DNA of 37,277 bases, from the NCBI GenBank assembly GCA_004335835.1, contig RWJK01001592.1:1-37277 (forward strand), read 5' to 3'. A model generated the notes under the pieces. It saw only the letters and a program-made list of their open reading frames with translations, was not told where the DNA came from and did no database searches. This document shows positions 12,657 to 21,904 of the stretch, in pieces. The first letter of the stretch is position 1; the number at the start of each line of letters is the position of its first letter. This DNA comes from Scenedesmus sp. ARA3 (lineage: Eukaryota; Chlorophyta; Chlorophyceae; Sphaeropleales; Scenedesmaceae). The position numbers were made by a program, and so were the translations under genes.

Positions 12657-12721
<65 letters not shown>

Positions 12722-13308
12722 GGATCTGCTGTGGCATTTTGCTGCTGCTGCTGGTGCTGCTGGCTCAGCTGTGTAGAAATGCTGGCCAAAGCATCCAGCG
12801 GCAGCAGGTGCAGCAGCGGCTGCACGCTGCTGCACCACTGCGATAGGCACACGCCACCCCCTGCTTGCAGCTGCTGCTGCTGTTCCTGCAAGCTGAGGAT
12901 GCTGTCTTGCAGGATAGAAAGCAGCTGCTGCTGCTCTGCTAGATCAAGCTCACCCTCCTGCTGCTGCTGCTGCTGCTGCTGTTGGGCATCGTCTGGATGC
13001 ACATGTGACACAAACTCAGCTGCTGCTGCTGCTGACCCTTGCGTCGACTGCAGATCATCGCTGCTGGAAAAGTCAACAGCAGGTGGCTGCTGCTCATGCA
13101 GCTGAGCTTTGACCGGTCTGCTGCTGCGTCTGGCCTGCCTGCTGTTGATGCCGCCTGCAACAGCCCGGGCTTGCTGCTGTAGCTGCATTGAAGCCCCAGC
13201 AGCTGCTGTCCTGCTGCTGCAGCGGCCACCAGCGGTCAAAAATGTTTGCAGGACGCCGTTGACCGGCCTGCAGCTGCCAGTGCAGCCTGCGAGAGGCAAT
13301 GGCTGCAT
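5688..13308 (-). CDS. Giant low-complexity protein with OPR-like helical repeats, probably organelle-targeted
   Basis: Exons on the minus strand are A 13308-11476, B 11198-8409 and C 7829-5688. All join in phase 0 with donors CAG|GTGGGT and CAG|GTGAGG and acceptors TTACAG and CTGCAG, giving about 2,254 residues. The first in-frame ATG is at 13308. The first ~70 residues are rich in Arg, Ser, Ala and Gln with almost no acidic residues, like a chloroplast or mitochondrial transit peptide. Between polyQ, polyA and polyS runs lie short helical repeats with a P-x-x-W-like core: LVWGRLGVIPDEAW (~residue 340), LAAAKVKPAEGW (~420), LQLPAGFW (~480), LLLLTRALADLGLRPEP (~1424) and FRVLGPVTEPW (~1722). 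This resembles octotricopeptide (OPR) or FASTK-like repeats, which in green algae bind specific organelle transcripts. No RAP domain was seen. The function is inferred, and a very degenerate unrelated alpha-solenoid is the alternative. Confidence 0.6.
7902..8092 (-). repeat. Two upstream echoes of the 5' end of exon C
   Basis: Segments 7993-8092 and 7902-7950 repeat the start of exon C (LQLLLCELDMLPL), each with its own acceptor (CTGCAG or CCGCAG). Both lie in the intron 5' of the intact exon in transcription order. The first continues through GFGYQLATA before diverging. Confidence 0.9.
8409..11198 (-). CDS. Exon B of the OPR-like gene (930 codons)
   Basis: Carries Ser, Gln and Ala runs, a His-rich patch (HHQHHHHFGHE) and several OPR-like helical segments in its last third. 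About a dozen AAACCCT/AGGGTTT words lie in it in both orientations. The exon ends MSSSQ before GTGAGG. Confidence 0.6.
11393..11426 (-). repeat. Downstream echo of the 3' part of exon A
   Basis: This intron segment reads SSACQLLACWA on the minus strand. It copies SSACQLLECLA encoded by exon A at 11519-11550. Confidence 0.75.
11476..13308 (-). CDS. Exon A of the OPR-like gene (611 codons)
   Basis: Contains the start codon, a targeting-like N-terminus and five OPR-like repeats. Long glutamine runs are encoded at about 12659-12723, 12536-12565 and 12137-12168. It ends LPLPWLLQ just before GTGGGT. A GTG codon upstream at 13350 is in frame, but the ATG is the more likely start. Confidence 0.6.
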
Positions 13309-14424
13309 CGCTGCTGCTGTCAGGGGCCAGTCTCGCAGACGCGAAAGCACATGTCGTCAAACACCAGTCAAACACACTTCAGCGTTATTTAGGATGTTAT
13401 TAATGTGCTGATAGCCTTGGGGCTGTGTGGCACCAGGTTGACGACTGCATGAGGATCAGGTGCAACCGCAGCGCTTGCACGAAGCAAACATGCTTGAGCA
13501 CGTAGACAAAAGCAACATACATCAGTCGAAACGATCGAGCAGGCGACACTGTTGTGGCTTGTTGCCGTTCCGTGAGCAGCGAGACCCACACCACACTGCA
13601 CCTGTCACTCACCTCCGTGTGATCTGTTCTGTCTTTTAAACGCTCAAGTGTGTTGAAGAACATTTGTTGCTTTCACCAACAGCGTTTTGAGCTGCTTCCC
13701 GTGCTCCACATGTGTCGCTGGCCTGCTGATGTCAGCACCCTGCTGCAGGCAGTGTCTGTGCCACAGGGCAGGCGGGCGTTTCGTGCCTGCAGAACAAGTG
13801 GTCACCATGAGTTGATACCTGAATGATAATCGATGCCCGCTTTGAATGATCTGGCATGCTGCGTTGAGCACCGGCTGCACACACAGGTCAGGACTAGGAT
13901 GATCCCCAGTGACTGGGGTAACGCATGCAGAGCAGTGTACAAGAATGAATTGCAGTGTTCTCAAATGAGTGTAAAGTCAAGCTTATGTTGAAGTCTGGTA
14001 TGCCAGCATCACCCACTGAAAGCGCCAGTCAGGTGCACCAAGGCACAGAAGAGGAATGTTTCACTGTTTCACTGTTCAGACATGGCGTTCGGAACGAGTG
14101 TGGATGCCTGTAAACCTTGTCCCTGCCAGTTGCTGCGCTTCACACCGCAAATTTCTGCACAGGCGTATATGAAAAAACAGGATGTGCGCACATGCAGCAG
14201 TGGCCAGCTGATGCCAGCGCCCGGCTGCTGGCAGTTTGTCTGCCAGGCAGGCAATTCAGGCAGACATTTCGTGCCTTCAGATTATTACCATCATGGGCAG
14301 CTGCCCACTGCTTGTCACTAGGGCACTGCCACGGTGGCACCAAGCAGGTCTTTGTGCTGCATATAATCCATGAAAGGCCAGCGGTGTACTGTGTGGGTCA
14401 GGTGCGTGTACCAGCATGGGCAGC

Positions 14425-14458
<34 letters not shown>

Positions 14459-15160
14459 GCAGGAGCAGCAGCAGCTGGACAGCATGTATGCAAGCATGCC
14501 TGTGCGTATATGCATATTATGCCATTCCACATTTTTGAAGGAACAAGGAACAGCACACTGCATGCTGACGGCCCATCAACTCTAGCAGTAGCAGCATCGC
14601 CATTAGCAGCATCATGCGATGATCGCCATAGCAGCCATATGGCGATTCTACGCATGGTTAATGCATATCTGCGCACCAAGCAATGCTGGACCAGGACCCC
14701 TCCCCCTTTTTAAAGGCGCCTGGCACTCCGTGTGGGCTTTTTATGCAGCACCTGTGCTGTACAGCAGTCCAGCTGGTGCTGCAGTAGCATGTAGTGTGGC
14801 AAGTTGCCACATTGGACCGAGTCCAAGGTTGTTGTACCTGCCTGGCTGTGCGTGCCGTCCCTGGATGGCACAGGGTGTGGTGGCCACGAGATGACTCAGT
14901 GACTGCTGGATCTTCTCATTCCCAAACAAACGCCTTACGTCAACGTGCGTGCCCACTGTTTGGCATTGGAAATGGCCATTTCCATGTGTGTACACCCACA
15001 TGTGGGAAGGGTGGGCGGTACGTACTTCCTGCAGTGAAGGTGTATTCAAATGCCGTGCAGCCTAGTTGAGTTTTCAAACTACATCACACTGTGTATGTCT
15101 TTGACTTTTGTAGGGGCCAGAAAGCTTTCAGGTGTCGAGGGCTCGTCTAGCCCAACAAAA
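13309..15160. other. Intergenic stretch between divergent genes, no convincing gene
   Basis: No exon chain could be supported. The stretch contains a (CAG)n tract at about 14418-14475. It also holds a diverged pair of roughly 90-bp segments at about 13722-13800 and 14208-14280 (shared TTTCGTGCCT and GCAGG-rich words). The promoters of the minus-strand OPR-like gene and possibly of the plus-strand membrane gene should lie here. Confidence 0.4.
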
Positions 15161-15400
15161 CATGAAGTGCCGCACTGTCCCCTCGGAGGATATGGTTGGA
15201 CTACCTCAGCGCCAGCAGGACAATTCAGGTGTTGACACACTTTTAGGTGACGTTTGTAATATCAAAGTTGAGCAGCCGTACCATTCGCGGGCCGGCATGC
15301 TGTTGTACCATGCGCGAACCTTGTCAGGGCGTGTGGCACGTACTGTGCCCACCTCCATAAAATAGCCATGAACCAGCCTCGGATCTATTTTGTATCTTAG

Positions 15401-16111
15401 ATTCGACTCAAGATACGTTTTTTGATTCCGAAGAGGTTGCGTTCAGGCAAGAACGACCAGTTCCCGTTTGGTTGCACCAACTGCTTCGATTTCTTGCCAG
15501 TCTCCCCTGCACGCTCAAGCATGCATGCTTGGAAAAGGGCGTGTGGCGTGTGTGGGAATTCCTTCATGACCCCGGTCTTATCACGGTCCTCTGGGTTGTA
15601 TTTACTTGCAGCTTCTACCAGAGGCACCTGCAGCCTATTCTCAAGCCAGAGGTGGATGGATGGGCACTGCAGCTGGCTGGATTCATCATCGTGGTCTTAA
15701 ACCAGATGTTTGACCACCGGGAAGCCTGTTCTCTTCTGCCTGGGTCAGGTGCGTGTGCCAGCCTGAGCTCTAGTGCCGCCCTAAGGGCCCTAGGGTGCAA
15801 GTGGGCAGGTAGAGGGTGTGCAGCCCAGGGGCGCCGCCCCTGGCCACACACGCCTTCTCCAGCCCTAACTTACCCAGGACCTGCAGAGCTGCCTGGGTAG
15901 TCACTCACTCACTCACTCCTGAGCTCTAGTTTACGCGACAGCAGCAGCATCTTGCTATGCCTTTGGCCTTAGATCATGCAGCAGCAGCATCGCCGGGCCA
16001 TGCCTTTGGCTCTCATCTATGCAGGAACAGCTATGCAGCAGCAGCATCACCTGGCCACGCTTTTGGCATTGCCACATGGTTGTGCCACCCTGTGTATGCT
16101 ACCTCAGCCTA

Positions 16112-16146
<35 letters not shown>

Positions 16147-16402
16147 TGCTGCTACTGCTGCTACTGCTGCTGCCGTTTCGTGTGCAGGGCGCCTTGATGG
16201 GCCTGCTGCTGAGTGGCACAGTAGAGCTCACAAACCGCGCGCTGCTGTCTGGATGGCCGTGGACAGTTGTGCTTGTGAACATGGCATGGGGAACAGCAGC
16301 AGGCGCTGTGCTTGCAATTGTGCAGCAAACCGTCCACGAGTTTAGGATAGCTCTGCCCGAGGACCGCCTGCGTCTTCTGGCCCTGCAGCAGGCGCTTCAT
16401 TT

Positions 16403-16482
<80 letters not shown>

Positions 16483-16538
16483 TGCAACCTCACCAGGCCA
16501 TCCTTCAAGCCATAGCAACAGCTGCTGTTCTGTGTTAG
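15401..16538 (+). CDS. Partial model of a membrane protein with a C-terminal polyglutamine run
   Basis: Two coding blocks are clear. Block 1, about 15401-15748, encodes WRVWEFLHDPGLITVLWVVF and a second hydrophobic stretch (LAGFIIVVLNQM). It follows a pyrimidine-rich acceptor ending TCTTAG and ends at GTGCGTG. Block 2, 16188-16538, follows a long (CTG)n tract and GTGCAG. It encodes GALMGLLLSGTVELTNRALL, a further hydrophobic helix (TVVLVNMAWGTAAGAVLAIV), then LPEDRLRLLALQQ, 26 glutamines and a short tail to TAG. Block 1 ends in phase 1 while block 2 reads in phase 0, so one small exon is missing or a boundary is wrong. The start is not identified; an ATG at 15162 is a candidate. I do not recognise the family. 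Confidence 0.45.
15950..16080 (+). repeat. Short tandem repeat in the intron before block 2
   Basis: Three imperfect copies of a unit containing ATGCAGCAGCAGCATC and CCTGGCCA..CTTTTGGC-like words lie between the two coding blocks. Each contains ATGCAG, which could act as a weak acceptor. Confidence 0.6.
16404..16481 (+). repeat. (CAG)26 with one CAA, encoding polyQ
   Basis: Twenty-six consecutive glutamine codons, all CAG but one CAA, lie near the C-terminus of the membrane protein. This is one of the longest exonic triplet runs in the window. Confidence 0.95.
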
Positions 16539-17158
16539 GGTTGTTTTGAGGCTGGTGCAGCTGAGCAGCAGTCAAGTGTTGTGGGCCGCATTTGTCTGCT
16601 ATTGCATGCTAGTCGCCATACGGCAAGCGTGGTCAGATATAATGCCATTGAATAAGGCATTATATGGTGGCAGTGCGCCAACCAAGGCAGCCCAGGTGTC
16701 AGGCAGTGTGCTTCGTCCAGTGTTCTGATGATCACGCATCTGATATGTACAGATCAGCATCAGTGTCGTTGGCAACGGTGTGCACTCATGAGGTGATCAC
16801 CACATGCCTTGCAGGTGCGCAGTAGTGCAGGTGGCCTCCTGTCTTCACAATACTTTGGAAGTGCACATTCATTGTAGTCCACATGTTTTGTACTCCACAC
16901 GCAATGCACTGGTTTAAGAGTGTACACTGATATGTGGTGTCATCTTTTCTCGGTTTCTGAACTTGTGTCCTTCCAGCACGTCAAACAGCAGCAGCTAGTT
17001 GCACAAACAGAAGCAGCAGCTGGTTGTGCTGCAGGCATTAGCAGCAATGCAGCAGCCACCTTGGTCTTTGAACTTGTGTCCTGCCGGTCGAGCCTCATAA
17101 TCATCCCGTCTCCAGATGGTGCCAGACTCGATTCAAAAGCTGTGGGTGATCAACTGCC

Positions 17159-17265
17159 TTGCAATCCGTGTAACATCGCCTGTGTTGGAGCTGTCTCACG
17201 GCATTTGACTTCAAGTCGACAGCAGTGCTGTGTTGCAATCCGTGTAACATCGCCTGTGTTGGAGC
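17159..17265. repeat. Direct repeat, two identical 33-bp copies
   Basis: The segment beginning TTGCAATCCGTGTAACATCG occurs at 17159-17191 and again at 17233-17265, 74 bp apart. No difference between the copies was seen. Confidence 0.9.
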
Positions 17266-18562
17266 AACAAGGCGCTTTGTGTTGGGGCGGCTCTCCATTC
17301 TGGGCAAGTGTGGGGATAGGTGGTGTGCCATTGGAGGATGAGGCATGGCAACGATGTGCCAAGGGTGTGTCAGGGTTTAACTCCCTTGCTTTTTTGGGCC
17401 GGGCACTGGGCACCAACTGGGATAAGGGTGTTAGACGTGTCTCATTGGTGAGGTGCTGAGAGCCTTGAGGTTGTCTGTTGACTGAGAGTTTGCATATGGC
17501 ATGTAAGCATGTAAGTGATTTTATTCTGTGGCCCGCCTCTCTTATCTTGGCTTTGCTGTAGAGCTGCAGTACAGCAGTACAGCAGTACATCGTGTACAGC
17601 TTGTACAGCTGCTGTAAGGGTCCAATCCCTTGTCACCGCGGGCAAGTTTTGATTGCTATGGATTGATTGTCAAACGGATGGTGATGCATGCATTCTATGC
17701 GGCTTGAAGAGCCGTGCCAGCATCGCTTCACATCCTTGCACATGACATGTCCGCAAGCAGCAACACACCCTGCAGCCCTGCAGCAACAGTCCTGCAGTCT
17801 GCAGCGGCCGCAGGCTCAACACATTCAAATACAAACGAATACGAAACCGATCACAGGGTATGGTCAAAATGCAGCAGCCTGGTAGTCATGTGCCAAGGTG
17901 GAAGTGGGGCAAGGTTGCTGCCAACCTTCCGTGACACAACCAACTGCAGAACCCTGCTGGCATGATGTCCCACTGAATGAACGTTTTCCACAACGCAAAT
18001 ATCGACATGAAAGCTATCGGATATATATGTTTGTCAACAGCTGCGTCACAGCATCAACCCGACAAAGTCTCAGTCACTGCATCCGTTGGCAATTCCTCCT
18101 CCTGAGCAGGATCGAAGCATCAGCCTCAGTTTTAACTTACTAAGTGAGTTCTTTTCATTGTAACTGTATCAAGTCTGTGTGAGGCGCTGATCGGGGGTAA
18201 GTGGTTCTGCAGGTCACAGCAGTGCTGGAAGAGCAGCAGAAGGAGGTTGGATAGCTTGCTGGTGATGAGCCTTATATCGACGCAACTTGCTGCGAGAATG
18301 GTGCTGAGCGTGCCATTTCTTCGCACTGCACCACGTACAAGGGCCAGTTGCAGGTTTGGCAGCAGCCTGCTGCTGTTCATGCAGAGCAGCAGCAGCAGGC
18401 TTTGCATGGAGGCAATGTGTTTCCATGCCTTGAAAGATAACATTCAGCAACAGTCCAATGCATGTATGCAAAAAGTGTCATTTCATGCATGGCTACACGC
18501 CTTCATGCAGGCCTGCCACAAAGAATGCTGCTGACCGCACTGCTGCTGTTCTTTGCTTGCAG

Positions 18563-18700
18563 GAAGCAGTGAACTGCACAGCCGCAGCCGCAGCAGCATC
18601 CTACAGGGCAGCTCCATCTGAGCAGGAAGTGTGGAAAGCGTCTAGAACCGCAACTGCAGCACAGCTGCTGCTTCGTCTGCCCTGCAAGCAGCAGCAGTAG
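18563..18700 (+). CDS. Possible isolated terminal exon, doubtful
   Basis: After a good acceptor (TGCTTGCAG) an open frame of 45 codons ([15 protein letters not shown]... LLLRLPCKQQQ) runs to a TAG. It could be the last exon of a plus-strand gene or an exon of the helicase leader. No partner exon was found. Confidence 0.15.
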   Translation, partial: EAVNCTAAAAAASYRAAPSEQEVWKASRTATAAQLLLRLPCKQQQ

Positions 18701-18975
18701 CAACAGCAGCAGCAGCGAGAGGTTGAAGACAGACACCTACACAGAGCATCCTGCAGCAGCTGGCCGCGCACAGCAGGGTGCTGCAGGTTCATCTGTAGCC
18801 CTCTGCATCAGCCTTTGCACGTCTTAGAGCCACTTTCCTGCAAGCAGGCAGTGTTTCCTGCAAGGGCGCTGTGTGCTGCCTCACCTGCAAGGCGTGCTGC
18901 ATGGAGTCGCTCCCAAGCCAGCAGCAGCTGCAGCTGCAGTAAGTGAGGCACTGCGTAGCTGCACCGGCCAACTCC

Positions 18976-19022
<47 letters not shown>

Positions 19023-19023
19023 C

Positions 19024-19105
19024 ATGTCGTCACTTACCGGCACCACAGCCGGAGGCGGCAAGAAGATCAAACTGAAGCTGGGAGGCCACCTGCAGCAGCA
19101 GGGTT

Positions 19106-19141
<36 letters not shown>

Positions 19142-19547
19142 CAGCAGCACAGCCTGCTGCCAGTAATGCTACTACTGGCACACTTGGTGGCTCTGCAGCA
19201 CCAGGGCTTAAGCTGCGGATTAAGCTGGGTGGTGGGGCAGCAGCTGCTGGCAGCAGCGGCAGTGCTGCTGCTGCTGGGAGTGGTGGCGGCGCTGCAATGC
19301 AGTATGGAGGCGGCATGCAGCAGCAGCAGCAGCAGCAGGCCTTGCCGGAGGGTGTTCACCCTGCTGCTTTTGGGGCTGATATGGACCCCAGTGCGTTTGC
19401 TGCCATGCAGCAGCAGCAGCAGTACTATGCTGCAGAGCAGTTCTACAGCCAGGAGCAGCAGCAGCAGTACTATGCACAGCAGCAGCAGCAGCCGGACCAA
19501 CAGTACTACAGCCAAGAGCAGCAGTACTCCCAGCAGCAGTCATACTC

Positions 19548-19586
<39 letters not shown>

Positions 19587-19763
19587 GCTGAAGCTGTCGG
19601 TACGGCCCAAACTGGCAGTACAAAGCAGCAATGAACTGCGGTACACTGCTTCTGGCAGGGTTCAGCGTGCCGCCTCGCGGGGTTTGGCGCGGCTGATAGC
19701 AGAGGAGGGAGGCGTGCCGCAGGATCACAGCGTAGCAGCACCGCCCCCTGGCGCTGACACAAG
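19024..19763 (+). CDS. XPB: XPB exon 1 (proposed)
   Basis: Starts at ATG after a leader (CAG)n tract. It encodes [18 protein letters not shown] and later [10 protein letters not shown] motifs separated by polyA, polyQ and a [13 protein letters not shown] prion-like stretch. It ends in ADTR split by GTATGT. These basic KLKLGG motifs are not part of known XPB, so membership rests on splice phase and on the absence of an obvious gene end. Confidence 0.55.
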
Positions 19764-21610
19764 GTATGTGCAAAAGTTGCTGTGCATTTGCTTTCAGGGC
19801 TTCGTTTTTGTTATGTGATGTGTGCATTTCATTGCTTGTTGTCGTATGGCAATGTTTATGCACATAATGTGTGCTGGGTGTCTGTCTAGGACCTGATGTT
19901 TTGCGGGGTTTAGCGAGGCTGATAGCAGAGGAGGGAGGTGTGCCGATTATAGCCTGGCGGCACCACCACCTGGCGCTGACACAAGGTATGAATTGTGCAT
20001 ATTGGCTGTGTGTGTTTTGTGCTCGGTGTTTTAAATGCTTCTGCGCTTCTGTCTATTATCGAACCAATGTTTTGCGGGGTTCAGCGCGGGGCTCAGCATG
20101 GGGTTTAGCGAGGCTGATAGCAGAGCAGGTGCGCCGCAAGATCACAGCCTGGCGGCACCGCCCCCTGGCGCTGATATGCGCTCTGCGGCCGCTGTGCAAC
20201 TGCGCCGCATTCCCCACAACCTCCCCTACCCTCATCACCGCTTGTTATCTAACGCTGTAATAACGTATGTAACGCGGCAGGTTGCTGTGCTACGACAACC
20301 TAGCCCCTTTCATTTTGTCAGGCGGCGCTCCGCGTGCACTGTGCAACGGCGTCTAACGCTACACTCCTGTAACACCCACGGAACACTCTTGTAACATTTT
20401 GCTGCAGGTTGCAGCGCGATGCCGATGCTGGCTCACCCTTCTTGCAAAGCAGCGCTCTGCGCGCGCCGTGCAGCGCCGCTCCTGACCAACACTCCTGTTT
20501 TACACCTCTGATTTCCAAATCGTGCAGGTTCCTGCGCTATGACGACCCTGACTCCCCCATCCTGTCTGAGCGGCACTCCGTCGCGCGGTGCAGCGCCGTC
20601 CAACACCTATGCCTGTAACACCCCTTGAAAACCTCTTTAACACTTCTGTAACACTCTTGTATCGCTTTCCTGCAGGTTCATGCGCTATGATGACCCAGAC
20701 TCACCCATCCTGTCAGAGCGGTGTCGCATGACTTTACACTCCTGTAACAACTCTGTAACACTCATGTATCGCTCTCCTGCAGGTTCCTGCGCTATGATGA
20801 CCCGGATTCGCCTATTCTTTCCGAGCGGTGCTCCGCGCGCGCCGCACAGCGCCAATCAACTTTACAAGCCTGTCATACCCATGTGAAATTTTAAACGCTT
20901 TGCTGCAGGTTTTTGCGCTATGACGACCCTGACTCCCCAATTCTTTCCGAGCGGCGCTCCGCGCGCGCCGTGCAGCGCCGCACGATTGACGCCAGCCAAT
21001 ACGTAGATCCTGACGAGATGGACTTTGAGGGCCAAGAGTGGCTCATGCCGGAGCAGCCTGAGGTTAAACCTGAGAAGGTGAGGGTTGGGTGTTGCGGTTT
21101 TACATGTTTTGCGTGTAGTGAAGGCCGCATTATTGTTGCCATTACTTGATGAGATGGACTTTGAGGGCCAGGAGTGGCTGATGCCTGAGCAGCCCGAGGT
21201 TAAACCTGAAAATGTGAAGGTTTATAGTATTTCTTGGGGGCGGGTTTTAGGGTTTGTACACCACAGTGCATGGTACGATTTGCTTGATTGATGGATGCCA
21301 GCCAATACGTAGATGACAAGATGGATTTCGAGGGCTAGGAGTGGCTCATGCCCAAACAACCTGAGGTGACACTTAAAAAGTTGAGGGTTCACGGTGTTCC
21401 TTGGGCTGAGGGGTTTAAGGGTCAAGTCCTTGCTGCACTTCAGGTTTAATACTGAGGTTCAGTACAAAGTGAGTGTCAGGGCTAGGAGTGGCTCTTGCCA
21501 GAGCAGGCGGAGTTTTAGAGACTCAAGTGTGAGGGTTTTCTCAACTGTCATGGGCTAGAAGGTGCCATGCTTTCATGCACCAACAGCGACGTCAAGTGCA
21601 TGCAGGTCAA

Positions 21611-21659
<49 letters not shown>

Positions 21660-21872
21660 GCCGTGGCCGCTGCTGCTGCTGCTGCTGCTGCCACTGCCGC
21701 TGCTGCTGCTGCAGCCCAAGCGGGAGCCCTGCCCCAAGAAGCCCAAGCCAGACCCGTGGTTCCGCATGTTGTACCTAGGATATGCTGCATCAACAAAGCG
21801 TTTGAACAGCTGGCTGCGGCTGCTGCTGCTGCTGCTGCTGCCACTGCTGCTGCTGCTGCTGCTGCTGCTGCC

Positions 21873-21904
<32 letters not shown>

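Larger units (their letters stand above)
5550..13100. repeat. Dense CTG/CAG triplet tracts across the OPR-like gene
   Basis: On the plus strand, dozens of (CTG)n tracts of 5 to about 21 units encode polyQ, polyA or polyS on the minus strand, depending on frame. The longest are near 12659-12723, 10260-10305, 10606-10647, 10176-10213 and 6166-6216. They create many spurious plus-strand open frames of polyL and polyC. Confidence 0.95.
16539..19023. other. Intergenic stretch upstream of the helicase gene, mostly without genes
   Basis: Apart from a doubtful exon at 18563-18700 and short repeats, no gene is seen. Several TGTAA words (17169, 17502, 17510) could be polyadenylation signals for the preceding gene. 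A (CAG)n tract at 18977-19020 sits directly before the helicase ATG and is probably leader. Confidence 0.4.

Noticed and set aside
5710..12721. Plus-strand open frames of polyleucine, polycysteine and polyalanine
   Set aside because: They are shadows of the CTG/CAG tracts of the minus-strand OPR-like gene and have no sequence features outside the repeats.
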